Numbered from the stretch's first letter, positions 44,047 through 57,627 are shown. The stretch is DNA of 64,000 nt from Pogonophryne albipinna (GCA_028583405.1 JAPTMU010000032.1:496001-560000), one strand, 5' to 3'. A program made the numbers and translations. The notes: a model not told the origin generated them from the sequence alone.

Positions 44047-44607
44047 TTCCATGTATTGTATGTAATTATTAACAAATATACTAAGTCTGACATCTTCATT
44101 GACATTTTACAATCTTTCAGGGAACATCCTCTAATAAGCTCACTAAACAAATATCTGTTAACAGAAATGTTATTTAATTTTTACAAGTGGCATGTTTGTA
44201 TGAACAGGTTATTTAACAGTGGAATAAAACTATTTTAAACTATTGGAAAGCACGGAAAATGTGTGTGCATTGAGATTAACCATTAAGATGACATAAACAT
44301 GAAGTCATGAACACTAACCCAGACATTAGTTGTCTAACTGGAACCTAAGACACTTGTAGCCTGTCTCTGCTGACGCACAATAAGGGGAATGTCAACACAG
44401 ACACCAGTCAACCCGCACTCTGCTGTTCCTCAGCGCCGCTCCCCCTCCCTCCCGCTGAAATTATGAATGAAAGGCATCTAGTAATCATAGATAACACGGC
44501 AGGGTCAGTGACAATTTGTTTTCATCTGATTTCAAATAAACAAAGTCTTGGTTTTTAGAATATTAAACTTATTTTCGCCAAATTCAGATGGTAAATACAA
44601 CCTTTAA
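43453..44607. other. Intronic stretch, only a short (CA)n
   Basis: No gene. A (CA)n tract lies at 44012-44045. The ORFs around it are not recognised. Confidence 0.45.
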
Positions 44608-45413
44608 AGGTCCCATGTCATGCTTTTCCGGTTATTACCCGTCCCCTTGTGTGTTATGAAGGTTTTTATGCATGTAAATGGTGTGCAGAGTCAAAACCCT
44701 CAAAGTACACCATGTAGCGAGTAAAACTCTAAAACAGAAAATACCTCCCCAAAACGCCTCGTTGGAGATACGTCACTGTCCATTTGATTCTTCCGGGTAC
44801 ATCATGATGTCATGTGGTCCCCGGAACGAAATGGACCAATCCGTGGAGCCGTTACGTTACGTCCGCGGAGCCGTTACGTTAAGCCCCCGCTGATTGGTCC
44901 AAATTGACCAATCCACAGACTTCCTCACACACACACTCAGTGCATGCAGCTCTGCTGATTTCTCCTCCCTGGCTGCAGGCTGATAACAGACAGTTGGGAT
45001 CGCGGCGAAATTCTCTCTGCAGACCCATTCTCACAGCGTTTACCAACCTTTTTCTTACTCAATATCAAGCCACACTTATTGTTTTTACTTCGGCTGTAAC
45101 TTTGTGTGTGTTCAGGTTGAGTTTGGCTGTGTTTCGCTGTGTATCGCTAAACAAGGAAATCACACCTCCACGGAGCTCAGCGCGATTCACAACGTCCCGA
45201 CCAATCGGAGCACACTGGGCTCACAAGGAGGGGGGGGCAAGAGCTGCAACGAGCCGTTTAGTGGAGAGAGTGAATACTGCTGAATACACATACTTTACAG
45301 AGATGCTGTATGCGAAACCAATGTGAGTTTGGAAAATTGCACAGTATAATTCTATTCTAGTAGACCTCAACAATGGAATTATGATCAGTGGAAATGGCCA
45401 TGACATGGGACCT
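44608..45413 (+). mobile_element. TTAA-flanked element, AGGTCCCATGTCATG family, copy 1
   Basis: AGGTCCCATGTCATG at the left and CATGACATGGGACCT at the right are inverted repeats, flanked by TTAA (44604-44607 and 45414-45417). At 806 bp it has no readable transposase. Copies are nested at 48696-49841 and, much longer, 51472-54198. TTAA duplication suggests a piggyBac- or Kolobok-type transposase. Confidence 0.8.
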
Positions 45414-45674
45414 TTAAGCTGGTAAAGGCATAATTACAAGCGGTAACTTAACGTCACAGGAGGCATAACAACAGCCGCTGTTTCTTGTGAGGGTTTCCCC
45501 GGGAAACAAACACAATACACACAAACAGATTATTTTGCGTAATTTGGCTGCCGAACGAAATCATGTACACAGCTTGCGACGTAACTAGGAGTCTAGTGGA
45601 CGGTATCAGAACTGCAAGTAAAGAAATTAAAAATATATTTCTTTTAATTAATTACGTTGTTTATAAATTAATCT

Positions 45675-45870
45675 GAGGGCCGCAAAAAGAGGAGGTGCTC
45701 TGGATGATAGAAAAGGAGCTTTGAAACTTCCTTTATAACCTCCTACAGCTTAGGAGACACTGGACCTTCCTTAATGAAGGGAGAGGAGAACATGCTGTCC
45801 CACAATACCTTTCGGCCACAACATTTAACGTGAAGCACCAACCGGCCGTTCCTGGAAACAACCGGTTGTG
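45675..45870 (-). repeat. Unnamed interspersed repeat, copy 2
   Basis: The reverse complement matches 13755-13935 in order (ACAACCGGTTGTTTCC, ATTGTGGGACAGCAT, TCCTCTCCC, GGTCCAGTG, CCTAAGCT). See copy 1. Confidence 0.5.
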
Positions 45871-46077
45871 ACTGAGAAATGCAGATCATGTAAATTAAGT
45901 CGCTTATTCCGCATTCTATAACTTATGCCGTAACTTGCCAAAGTGCTTATATGTTTTGAACTTTCAACACTATAATAAATCATATGAAACTGACTGAGAA
46001 TAAGAGTTTTTACTAATGAATTACTCAGGCAGGCCACTTTGTTTGCATTAACTTTACAAGACAGAGTCACTTTATGC

Positions 46078-47271
<1,194 letters not shown>

Positions 47272-47835
47272 GCACTGTAGATGTGGTTGTAAAGCACCCT
47301 GACCACCATGACTTTGATCTTTAACTCTGGGTCACAGATACTGTATGTCATGTGTACCACAGAAACACACAGGCAAACTCATTCAGTTTAACAATTACTG
47401 AAATTTTTTCCCAAACCACATGCCACCACATACTCACTTTAATTTACTGTCAGACAACAATATTTATCATGGAGTAACTCATTTACTGGACTTACATTCC
47501 TGTACTTTTTGTAATTTACAAGAAGAAAGTCTTTGAATGTATGTATTGTAGAATGTTTTGGCATGAGGTAGAATATAGTATATTCTTTAAGGAAAACGAA
47601 ATGTTTACATCCTTCAGAGGTAATAGTATGGGCGCAGATTTAGGCAAATTTCATATTCATAAAAAGAAAACAAATTTTACAGAGAAATAAAACAATATAG
47701 TAGCACTATTAAAAACATTATGAATAAAAAGGCCTTTTTACATTTTTTTACTTTCTGTCATGTTGTATTACTTTATATGTCTATCTCTAATAAACCCGAC
47801 AAAATATATGATGTTCATATATCAAAAAACAAATG

Positions 47836-47910
47836 TACTGGGGCTCTGTCCCTGCTGCAGTGGACCCAGGTTCAAATCCAGCCTACAGTCCTTTACCCGT
47901 GTCATCCCCT
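47836..47910 (+). mobile_element. tRNA-derived SINE fragment
   Basis: CTCTGTCCCTGCTGCAGTGG followed by the B-box GGTTCAAATCC and CCTTTACCCGTGTCATCCCC matches the central part of an abundant fish tRNA-derived SINE. The A-box half is missing. Confidence 0.5.
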
Positions 47911-48130
47911 CCATCCATCTAAACTAGCCTAATCCATCCATCCATCTAAACTAGCCTAAAAAATAAATGGAGAAACAATAACATTGTCCATCTGTAGCTG
48001 ATATCAGTTGCTAGTTCTTTGCCTGATAACTTGTGAGGATGCCCAACATTTTATACAGAGATAAATTGAATTCTACATCTATATTAAATAAACTAGAGTA
48101 TGCAAGTTCCCTCTATCTGTTCCTCTACAC

Positions 48131-48476
48131 CAGGGTTTCTCAAACTTTTTCATACCAAGGGCCACTTAACCAATAAAAAACACTCGCGGACCACCTAACT
48201 CCACAAATATAAAAAAACACATCGTTTTTATAGAACAGATTACAAATCGCCTGAAAATGGTACAAACAAGTGGCAACATGTGTGATTAAGGTGTTGCGCT
48301 GGGCTATATCATGCAATCGAAAGTTAAACTGAAACTCGCTCGATTGCGGAGATATTCCCGCGAGAGTGCGGAAAACTTTTATTTATTTATTTCAAATGTT
48401 ACCAATATACTCACAGACCACTAGGGGGCGATCACGGACCATCAGTGGTCCGCGGACCACACTTTGAGAAGCACTG
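48131..48476. mobile_element. 346-bp hAT MITE with CAGGGTTTCTCAAA ends
   Basis: CAGGGTTTCTCAAACTTT and the mirrored ACTTTGAGAAGCACTG are inverted ends. The flanks ctctacac (48123-48130) and ctttacac (48477-48484) match 7 of 8. Subterminal GGACCAC/GTGGTCC repeats occur. Confidence 0.8.
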
Positions 48477-48695
48477 CTTTACACCAGCACACACGTTTTT
48501 TGTTTTATCTCTCTTTCTCTCAGATTATTGTTTATTACATGATGCGGATGAAGGAATGTACAAACAATATCAGGTGAGGTTCAATAAAACAGACCAACAA
48601 CTTAAACCTTGTGGGTCCTCAGAAAACGAACCAATGCTTTCCCCTGACCAGTGTTTTTGACTAACTAAGTACCTTTACTCAAGTACTGTACTTAA

Positions 48696-49841
48696 AGGGC
48701 CCATGTCATGCTTTTCCGGTTATTACCCGTCCCCTTGTGTGTTATGAATGTTTGTATGCATGTAAACGGTCCAAATGGACCAATCCGTGGAGCACCTCAC
48801 ACAACAGGATCCCTTATTTCACACCAAGTACTTTGCCGTACTTAGTGCCGGCACTTAGTGCCCCGGCACTTATTACCCCAGGGCACTTAGTACAGATCGC
48901 GTTCACACCGGAATAAGTTCCCTGAGGGAAGATTACGCAAATGAGCCGCTGACCACTTCGTCTTCTTCTGTTTTGGGTTTACTGGCAGGCCGCAAACCAC
49001 TATACCCGGCGAAGTCCCCGGCCGGAAGTCCCCGGAGTTGAAGCCTTCCGAGTAAATCGCCAGAACGCCGACACCTCCTCATCTCCACCACTCCCATGTT
49101 TTCTTTTGTGTTGCCATAAGTTAGTCTCTCTGCCTTTGTGCGCTGGGCGAATGCTAATGCTAATAATGCTAATGCGAGGATAATAAAATGGCGGCTCTAC
49201 AAAACATTTCAGAGTTTTACGGGGCGTGGTTTGCAATTCACCCAGCCAATCAGAACTGGGGCACTTTTTTCTCCCAGGAAAGTACCATCTCTCAGCAGGC
49301 ACTAAATATGGGGGTAAACGTTCCCGGCACTCAGTACTCTTTTTGGTGTGAACGCGACATAAGGGGTACTAACGGAACTAAACGCGAAAAGTACGGGGAA
49401 AAGTATTCTGGTGTGAACGCGGCTCTTGGCTAACTAACAGGGAGTCCCCATTGACTTGCATAGAGCTCCCTGAACGCTGGTAATAGACGAGTTGGGATCG
49501 CGGTGAAATGCTCTCCGCAGACCCATTCTCACAGCATTATAAACCTTTTTCTTACTCAATATCAAGCCGCACTTATTGTTTTTACTTCGGCGGTGAGTGT
49601 TTGTGTGCTCAGGATGAGTTTTGTTGTGTTTCGCTGTATCGCCGACCCGGAAACCTGTCCGCTCCTCGCAGCAACGAGCCTCGCAAAAGTCCCGACCAGG
49701 GGGGGGGCAGGAGCTCCAACAAGCCGTTTAGGACAGAGAGTGGATACCTGGTGATTTTGGAAAATTGCACAATTTAAATCTATTCTAGTAGACCTCAACA
49801 ATGGAAATATGATCAGTAGAAATGGCCATGACATGGGACCT
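48696..49841 (+). mobile_element. TTAA-flanked element, AGGTCCCATGTCATG family, copy 2
   Basis: AGGGCCCATGTCATGC at the left and GGCCATGACATGGGACCT at the right, with TTAA at 48692-48695 and 49842-49845. Its left part matches copy 1 (GTTATTACCCGTCCCCTTG). The middle, about 48808-49433, is foreign: another insertion described separately. Confidence 0.8.
48808..49433. mobile_element. Insertion inside TTAA copy 2
   Basis: Sequence between GGAGCACC and GGCTAACT is absent from copy 1. It has mirrored words CACACCGGAATAAG at the left and TTCTGGTGTGAACGC at the right, and repeated GGCACTTAGT/ACTCAGTAC-type words, so it is probably another small DNA element. Precise ends were not fixed. Confidence 0.4.
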
Positions 49842-50306
49842 TTAAGAACAATATTGAGGTACTTGTACTTTACTTCATTATTTCCATTTATGCTACTTTG
49901 TACTTCTACTCCACTACATGTATTTAATACCTTTAGCTACTTTACAGATGTGGATGAATGATGTGAAATATAATCAAGTGTTAAAACAGACTTTAGTTTC
50001 ACCTGGAGTAAATTCACAAGCTACCCTGCAGTCTACAAAGTCATTCAGACTAGCTGCACCTTTACCAGCTTTGAGAACACTTTCATGATCAATCATAATG
50101 AAACATATCATATATATTATTCTGAAATGGACCAATCTGCACAATGACTACTTTTACTTTTGGTACTTTCAGTATATTTTGATGCCAATACTTGTACTAT
50201 TACTTGAGTAACATTTTGAATGCAGGACTTTTACTTGCAACAGAGTATTACCACACTCTGGTACTTCTACTTAGGTACAAGATACTTCTCCCACCTCTGC
50301 CCCTGG

Positions 50307-51467
<1,161 letters not shown>

Positions 51468-51783
51468 TTAAAGGTCCCATGTCATGGCCATTTCTACTGA
51501 TCACAATTCCATTGTTGAGGTCTACTAAAATAGATTTATATTGTGCAATTTCCCAAACTCACATTGGTTTCTCATACAGCATCTCTGTATAGTAAACTAC
51601 TACTGTTTGATGAAAAATCAAATCATGGTTTGCTATATATGAATGATATGTTATTGGAGCAAATAATTCAGGGAAGAAAGGCTACTAAGTATTTCCATCA
51701 AACTTTATTTTTAGAAATGTACAAAATGAACATGTGTAAATATACATATATACACTGTATATCATCCATTCCTCCCCTTATAG

Positions 51784-51943
51784 GCGTTTTCGGCATCTTG
51801 CCTATCGCAGCTTTGTAAGTTGGTGCTGTGGCTTTTTAGGACGAGGCATCAGAGTGGTCATCCCGTCATGTGTTGTCGGACGGATACGTCAGGAGTTTCC
51901 TGATCTGGCTGGACGAAATCAAATGCAAATCACAAAATATTAG
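51784..51943 (+). CDS. Exon-like fragment resembling P2X7 C-terminal (ballast) domain
   Basis: A pyrimidine-rich TTCCTCCCCTTATAG precedes an open frame with no ATG. It reads RFRHLAYRSFVSWCCGFLGR and continues GIRVVIPSCVVGRIRQEFPD before a TAG at 51941-51943. AYRxFVxWxxGxLGRxxRxVIPSCVVxxIRxxFP is, as I know it, the core of the cytoplasmic C-terminal domain of P2X7 receptors, a Cys/His zinc-binding fold that in fish also occurs in transposon-linked proteins. Only the last part of the domain is present; the upstream Cys cluster was not found. It lies inside the long TTAA element, on the strand opposite to the THAP-like exon. It could be a terminal exon of a TE-borne gene or a captured host exon. 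Confidence 0.5.
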
Positions 51944-52504
51944 AGAAACTTAGTTGTTTTAGGTTTGTTAGCTTGCCAGCTAGATTAATATGCTAATCTA
52001 CGTTTGCTAGTTGTTCAGTGTAATATGCCAACCTACTATGAACAACAGCTAGTGGTTCATATTAGGCTAGCAAGAACATGTTTACAATTGCAATCTTATA
52101 CGGGTAGTCTGCTACGTTCGGTCATTCATTGTAGCTGGCATAAAAACAATGTTTTCCCTAGCATGTCTAGCTCTTGGTAGCCTTCTTGTTTAGCTCGGTA
52201 GCATACACGCTAGGAACGCCAACTATAATGTAATTAAGTTTCGCGACTGACCGTACGGTAAATCACCCGGAGTATACTGTCTATGAGTATTTTGTGTGTG
52301 AATGCAGACGTTCTCCTGCTATGTTCACATGTAAGGCCATCTGCTGACATTGGAGTTGATCTATGGAAACGCTAGCAACTTAGTTAGCCCAGTTAGCACT
52401 GTGTCAATGGCTTAGCAGCCCCAAAAACGTTTACCCATTTAGTCGTGGTAGATATCTTGTTTGTTTTAAATATCATAAATACACAAACAACAATGCATAC
52501 TTAC

Positions 52505-52602
52505 AGGTTGTGTACCCGAATCTCCCGTCGTGGTTCTGCCCTTGGTAAGGCATACATCGAAGATTTCCCCTCACAAGACAGGAAACAGACCCTCGTTGGC
52601 AT
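52505..52602 (-). CDS. THAP-like first exon inside the long TTAA element
   Basis: On the minus strand ATG at 52602 opens MPTRVCFLSCEGKSSMYALP then RAEPRREIRVHN, followed by a perfect GTAAGT donor at 52504. The order MP-x2-C-x3-C ... LP near residue 20 and a basic R-x2-R stretch resemble the N-terminal zinc-finger start of THAP proteins, which are DNA-binding domains also used by transposases. The remaining zinc ligands would be in a later exon not seen. A hAT element is inserted just upstream of the ATG. Confidence 0.35.
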
Positions 52603-52612
52603 GACTGGATAC

Positions 52613-53893
52613 CAGAGGTGGGACCAAGTCATTGTTTTGCAAGTCCGAGTCAAGTCTCAAGTCTTTGCGCTCAAGTCCGAGTCAAGTCTCAAGTCTTTGC
52701 GCTCAAGTCCGAGTCAAGTCTCAAGTCTTTGCGCTCAAGTTCAAGTCAAGTCCAAGTCCTAAACTTTGACAAAACGAGTCATAAACAAGTCATTATGTGT
52801 TTTTCACCAAATGTAATGACATCGATCAACAGAATAATACTTAATAATCAAATTGCTCTTTATTAGTCACATTAATAATTTAATAATCCATTCTCTCTCT
52901 GCTGGTAAAGTAACATGTTTTTTTCTATTTTAAGAGGGATCAGTAAGGTAAGGCTACCGTGACGGTTTGATTCAGAAGGAGTTTAATGTATAAGATCCCT
53001 GATGTTGAGGTAACCAGAATGTTTATTTCCACTGTGTACAACATGTTATAAGGGACCCACAATCTATCTTTATGCAAGGGATAATGTGCAGCCAGGCGGT
53101 CTCTATGGGGAAGAGAACACCTGCATCTAGATCCCTCTGCAGGTGGTACTTTAACTATATTTTGATGCTAATACTTTTGTACTTTTACATGTAACAATTT
53201 GAATGCAGGACTTTTTATTGTAACCGAGTATTCCTACACTCTGGTACTTTTACTCAAGTACAAGATCTGAACTTCTCCCACCTCTGACAGTAAATCCTGA
53301 GTGGTTACCAAAATAAAGGTAAACAAAAAAGGTTATTTTCATTTTACAAATCCTGCACTCAGCTTTGCTTTCTCCAATATCATTGAAAAGCAGCCAGATG
53401 CTGCTTCTTTTTTCGGTTTTCGCTCATTTCTTGACTTTTACCTACGCACTTGCATTTAAATCCGTCGCTCTGTGCAGCTGGCCTGTACCACTACACCTGC
53501 GTCTGCCCTCCACCCTTCTTTCACATAATGGTATGATCCTAGGGTGTCTTCGCATATGATTGGCCGCATGGTGGCCCAGCTAAATAAAGACACGCCCCTA
53601 ACTGCATGGATTTACAGCAAGAGTAGGAGCGGCTGAAGATTCTGCTCTCCCTGACGGGAGTCTGCTCTTCTAACGGCAGCTCGCGATCGGCGTGTTGGAG
53701 ACCTCTGAATTAAAGTATCAAGTCACCTCAAGTCAGAAGGCTCAAGTCCAAGTCAAGTCCCGAGTCATTGGTGTTCAAGTCCAAGTCGAGTCGCAAGTGT
53801 TTTGTGATTTTGTCAAGTCGAGTCTCAAGTCATCAAATTGGTGACTCGAGTCTGACTCGAGTCCAAGTCATGTGACTCGAGTCCACACCTCTG
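52613..53893. mobile_element. Non-autonomous hAT element with CAGAGGTG ends, GAGTC-rich
   Basis: CAGAGGTGGGACCAAGTC at the left and GACTCGAGTCCACACCTCTG at the right, flanked by identical ctggatac (52605-52612 and 53894-53901). The arms consist of GAGTC/CAAGTC repeats. A 32-bp tandem unit occurs three times at 52643-52738. The middle (53136-53290) is a fragment of the hAT family seen at 48649-50299. No transposase. Confidence 0.9.
52643..52738 (+). repeat. 32-bp tandem repeat, three identical units
   Basis: The unit begins GTCCGAGTCAAGTCTCAAGT and ends TTTGCGCTCAA; copies at 52643, 52675 and 52707 are identical. A degenerate fourth follows. Confidence 0.95.
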
Positions 53894-54202
53894 CTGGATA
53901 CAGTTTTGAACTGAACCTGAGCTTCCAACAGTATATATGTTCTGCTGGCAGAGGGTGCGGCCATAGCTCTGGCCGTGGCTACTGGGTATCCCTACGTCAC
54001 GATACCCAGGAAGAAAACATTGGAAAATGAGAAATCTCCAAGGAGGCGTTGTGGGGAGGTATTTTCTGTGTTAGAGTTTTACTCGCTACAGGGTGTACTT
54101 TGAGGGTTTTTGACTCTGCATACCGTTCACATGCATAAAAACCTTCATAACACACAAGGGGACGGGTAATAACCGGAAAAGCATGACATGGGACCTTTAA
54201 AA

Positions 54203-54740
54203 ACACAAGTTATGTTGGAAGAAATGGTGCACAACTAAACACACAGTTACAGCTTCCAAGAAGAAAGACATTAGCAGCATACAACTGCCTAAAACACAAC
54301 AGACACTTGAGGCTGAGACAGCTGTCCCGCAGTAAATCCTGCCTTTGTGAAGGGTATAATGTTCAGTTTGTGTTGAGACTGTTTTAGAAGTAGTTCAGAG
54401 GCTACAGTTTGCGAGGCTGTTGAACTGTAATGAACTATTCAAAGCAGGGTCTGGTTGTTAGGCAAACCCTCAAATGATCTGCTCATAACAATCATGAGTG
54501 TTGTTTGTTAAAAAAGTTCAATGCTGTTTTTATAGAGCCACAAATTCCACAGAGGGACGATGTTGATTATGATGGGTGGATGGGTATGTAAATGCTAAAT
54601 ACTTGTCATAGCTTGTTGAAGGTTAATTGTTTGAGTTCAGTGGAGTGTTTGAATAGTTTGTATCACTGGCTGATTTGATCGTTGAGACAGTATTTAATTT
54701 GTGAGCAGCAGAAAGCACTGGCTTATAGATGGAGTTCTGA
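54203..54740. other. Intronic or intergenic stretch, nothing recognised
   Basis: No repeat end or coding region was identified. Confidence 0.4.
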
Positions 54741-54821
54741 TTCTTTTTGCAACACTTCCTTAATTATTGCTTGAAGGCTATAGCCTTTCAAGCAATAATT
54801 AAGGAAGTGTTGCAAAAAGAA
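54741..54821. repeat. 81-nt near-perfect loopless palindrome
   Basis: TTCTTTTTGCAACACTTCCT to GGCTA at 54741-54780 is followed directly by its reverse complement at 54781-54821, with a one-base indel near the centre. It would form a cruciform or RNA hairpin. No terminal signals of a known MITE were recognised. Confidence 0.95.
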
Positions 54822-55338
54822 GGGGGATGTGCTCTCTGAGAACTGCTTTTGAAGTCTTACAAAGAAGAGACAGTTATTATATCTGGGAAGTGGTCCACTA
54901 CCATCTTTAATGGTCATTTTTTTCAAATCTTTGTCTATTCTAAGTATGCTGTAGAATAATATATCCATGTTTCGACGCAGTTGGTACTTCACATGGTCAT
55001 CATTTGTGTTTGGGCTGGGATGTCAGTGCACATATCAACGCTTGCTCTCAGAGACACGAGCAGCAGGCACAATGTACGGAACAATGATCTAAGTCACATT
55101 CAGAAATGTGCTTCAAGAAGTTGTTTTGATGATCACCAGCTGGAGAACCATTATAACTCATTAACAGCCGATGTGTTGATCTGCACGTAATCCCCTTCTC
55201 AATGTATGTTAATGAAGGGGCCCATAATGATCCGGGGGGGCGTAGCGACATTTTAAAGCGGCTGCACTTTATGTCATGGAGCATGAGGAGAAAGAGTGAT
55301 CAGCTCTCTCGGTCCAAACATCTTGGTACACTTTAAGT
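54822..55338. other. Unassigned, possibly unique sequence
   Basis: The short ORFs at 54981-55284 have no recognised domain. No repeats seen. Confidence 0.35.
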
Positions 55339-55798
55339 GTTAGGATATGTTGCATTAAATATAATGTTATACACTGTAGTAGAAAAGGACTCCTAGAGCT
55401 AGGTTAAAAAAACAAGGCCTCACAAACTGTGGAATTAAGAGTGTCAAGGTTAAATGTAAATGAAGAGGCCACCCTAGTAGGTTCAGGTAAACAAATATTC
55501 TCATGAAGTTAATGTGGTGCAAAGTTACGATAGGAAAGTGGACAAAAGGTCAAGTGTCGGTCAATGTAGTGCAGGGAAACGTGTACGGAAACGTATGCGA
55601 AAAAGGGTTACAATAAAGAAGAGGGGAGGTGGTTTATTGTCCTCCACCTAGGTCAACCAATTAGCAACAAGAAGGCTTTAGCTATCAAATGCTATTACAA
55701 CGTTTCTTCAGCAGTATGATCCTGGGGTTTGTTTGGACTTTGTTTTCTGTACTTGATAAAAAATAAAGTTATTTTGCATGGAACTCTGACTGCCTACA
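55339..55798 (+). repeat. Possible solo LTR
   Basis: TGTTAGGATATGTTGCATT at the left and CTGACTGCCTACA at the right give TG...CA borders, with AAAAATAAAGTTATTTTGC about 30 bases before the end as poly(A) signal. No TATA box is convincing, no target duplication is clear, and no coding domains adjoin it. Tentative. Confidence 0.3.
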
Positions 55799-56383
55799 GC
55801 GCCTTCTGCTGAACCTGTTCGAAATTTACTGGTGCGAAATACGTGAAAAAGTTCAAGTGTGGAGAAGGAGGTCCAACTGAATTAACTCGTTGGTACTACT
55901 AGACAGCCAGGTTGCCTCTGGGTAAAAAGGTAAAAAAAAGAAATAATAACTGCTTCCTCACACCTGTGGGTCACTGAGGCTGAGCTGACATGGTTCACTG
56001 AGCAACGGTCAGAGAATATCACTAACCGCTCTCTTCCTACATAGCACCTTAAATTAACTGTCACAGTGCTTATGAACACTTTCACGTGTCAAAGAACACT
56101 AAATGTGTATTCATGTTTAACAGTCTAATGCCAGCATAGAGTTTATATTCTAGAGCTGCAGAGATTAATGGATTATTTTATCAAGAGGAAGTTAATCTGC
56201 AATTAATTATCTAATTATTATGTTAGTTAAATATATTTGCAGCAGATATCTGTTCCATCGGCAGTCCCATGTTGGAGTGATGTGGGTGGCAGATGCACAG
56301 GGTGTCATTTTGTGCTCCCAGCATTAACTGGCCCATATGCGGAATCCGCTGCCAAGTTTCAATCAATTGGTCAATGTATTAAG
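55799..56383. other. Unassigned stretch before hAT copy 2
   Basis: A part near 56150-56230 (GCTGCAGAGATTAATGGATT, TAATCTGCAATTAATT) resembles a common AT-rich fish repeat fragment. No gene. Confidence 0.3.
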
Positions 56384-56840
56384 TAGGGGTGTAACGGTTC
56401 ACAAACATTTCGGTTCGGTACGTACCTCGGTTTTTAGGTCACGGTTCGGTTCGGTACGTTTTCGGTACAGCAGAAAAAATTATCACAAAACATAACATAT
56501 TTTTTTTAAATTATTATTAAACTGTGAATAATGTATTCACTCAAATAAATACAAAATATAATAAAATAAACATTAAGGTGCAGCATTTCGATGAACTGAA
56601 ATAATCTGTATTTGAACTTTACTGTACTAGTACTCACAAAACATAAACTATTAGTTTTGGGTTTTTAATTATTATTAAACTATGAATATTCACTCAAATA
56701 AATACAAAATATAATAAAATAAACATTAAGGTGCAGCTTTTCGATGAACTGAAATAATCTGTACTTGAACTGTACTGTACTAGTACCTAAGCAGCCAGTT
56801 TGACATTATGACTTGCTTGTCATTGTATTTTCATGTTTTT

Positions 56841-57074
56841 TTAAAGAAAAATGAACTTGTCCACATTGCTTGCCGAAAGGGCAGATCTGCTGGCACTAAT
56901 GTCTCCTGCTGTGGAGAACACCCTCTCGCTAGGGACAGAGGTAGCAGATGCAGCCAGGTAGCGCTTTGCTAACATGGCAACATGAGGATATTTGGCGTTT
57001 GTAATGGCTTTGACTCGGTCTGAACTTTTTGCGAGTGGTGGAGGCTTAAATGCTAGTGGGAGTTGGGTTTGCAC
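56841..57074 (-). pseudogene. hAT dimerisation fragment, copy 2
   Basis: LAKRYLAASATSVPSERVFS then TAGDISASRSALSASNVDKF. It retains the canonical SERVFS that copy 1 has changed, but lost a Val codon in GDI(V)SAS. It overlaps the BED fragment out of frame, as in copy 1. Confidence 0.8.
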
Positions 57075-57319
57075 CCTTGTCTTTTGGTACCGGTGATATT
57101 CACGTTCGGGTGATGCCTTTTCAAATGAGTGTGCAAGTTTGATGTATTGCCAGCCGCGTAACCAATTTTAGTTGAACAATGCCGACCAACAGCTTTGGTT
57201 CGGTCCACCTGTCTTTGTCCGTCATCCTTGTACGTAACTGCGAAACCAAAATGTTCCCAAACCGGAGACTTCAATGATGCTGGAGGATTTTCGAGCTCAA
57301 CTTTATCTGCGTTCGCCAT
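57053..57319 (-). pseudogene. BED zinc finger fragment, copy 2
   Basis: The 88-residue frame MANADKVELENPP to HLKRHHPNVNIT matches the fragment at 1675-1932. It keeps NTSNLHTHLKRHH and has three extra residues before CRHC (VDRTKAVGRHC), where Cys is replaced by Gly (G-R-H-C), so one zinc ligand appears lost. It ends in CKPNSH after the deletion joint. Confidence 0.75.
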
Positions 57320-57627
57320 TTCGACAGTTCCTCAAATTACTGACTACATTTGAACTCATCCCTCTGACCAGCTCTCATAGTATGCCTCTCGTCCAATGAA
57401 ATGACTTGCTCGCTCTATGACGCGTTGAACCCAATGTGAGCAAATTACTCTGAATGCTGCGACGCAGCACCTGAGATTACTTCCAAGAAGTTGTTCACGT
57501 TCTCAATTTTTTACGTTTAACGTTATATTCGTTCGGTACACTTCGGTACACACGTGTACCGAACCCAAGGGCCCGTACCGAATAATTTCGGTACGGGTAC
57601 GTGTACCGTTACACCCCTAGTATTAAG

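Larger units (their letters stand above)
48649..50299. mobile_element. Non-autonomous hAT element, CAGTG...CACCTCTG
   Basis: The left end is at 48649 and the right end CCCACCTCTG at 50299. The flanks cccctgac (48641-48648) and cccctggc (50300-50307) match 7 of 8. The element body is rich in GTACTTTTACTC-type words. A TTAA element (48696-49841) is inserted 43 bp from its left end. Fragments of the same family occur at 53136-53290 and near 61870. Confidence 0.7.
51472..54198 (-). mobile_element. TTAA-flanked element, AGGTCCCATGTCATG family, long copy 3
   Basis: Both ends match copies 1 and 2 but inverted: AGGTCCCATGTCATGGCC at 51472 and GCATGACATGGGACCT at 54198, with TTAA at 51468-51471 and 54199-54202. 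About 120 bp at the low end and 190 bp at the high end align with copy 1; between them is about 2.4 kb absent from the short copies. It holds a P2X7-C-terminus-like exon (51784-51943, plus strand), a THAP-like first exon (52505-52602, minus strand) and a hAT element (52613-53893). It may be closest to the gene-bearing parent of this family. Confidence 0.65.
56384..57619 (-). mobile_element. Internally deleted hAT transposon (BED-finger type), copy 2
   Basis: TAGGGGTGTAACGGTTCAC at the left and GTACCGTTACACCCCTA at the right, with a perfect 8-bp duplication gtattaag (56376-56383, 57620-57627). It is nearly colinear with 1009-2216 over its whole length and has the same internal deletion joint, so both derive from one deletion derivative. 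The better-preserved duplication suggests a younger insertion. Confidence 0.92.
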
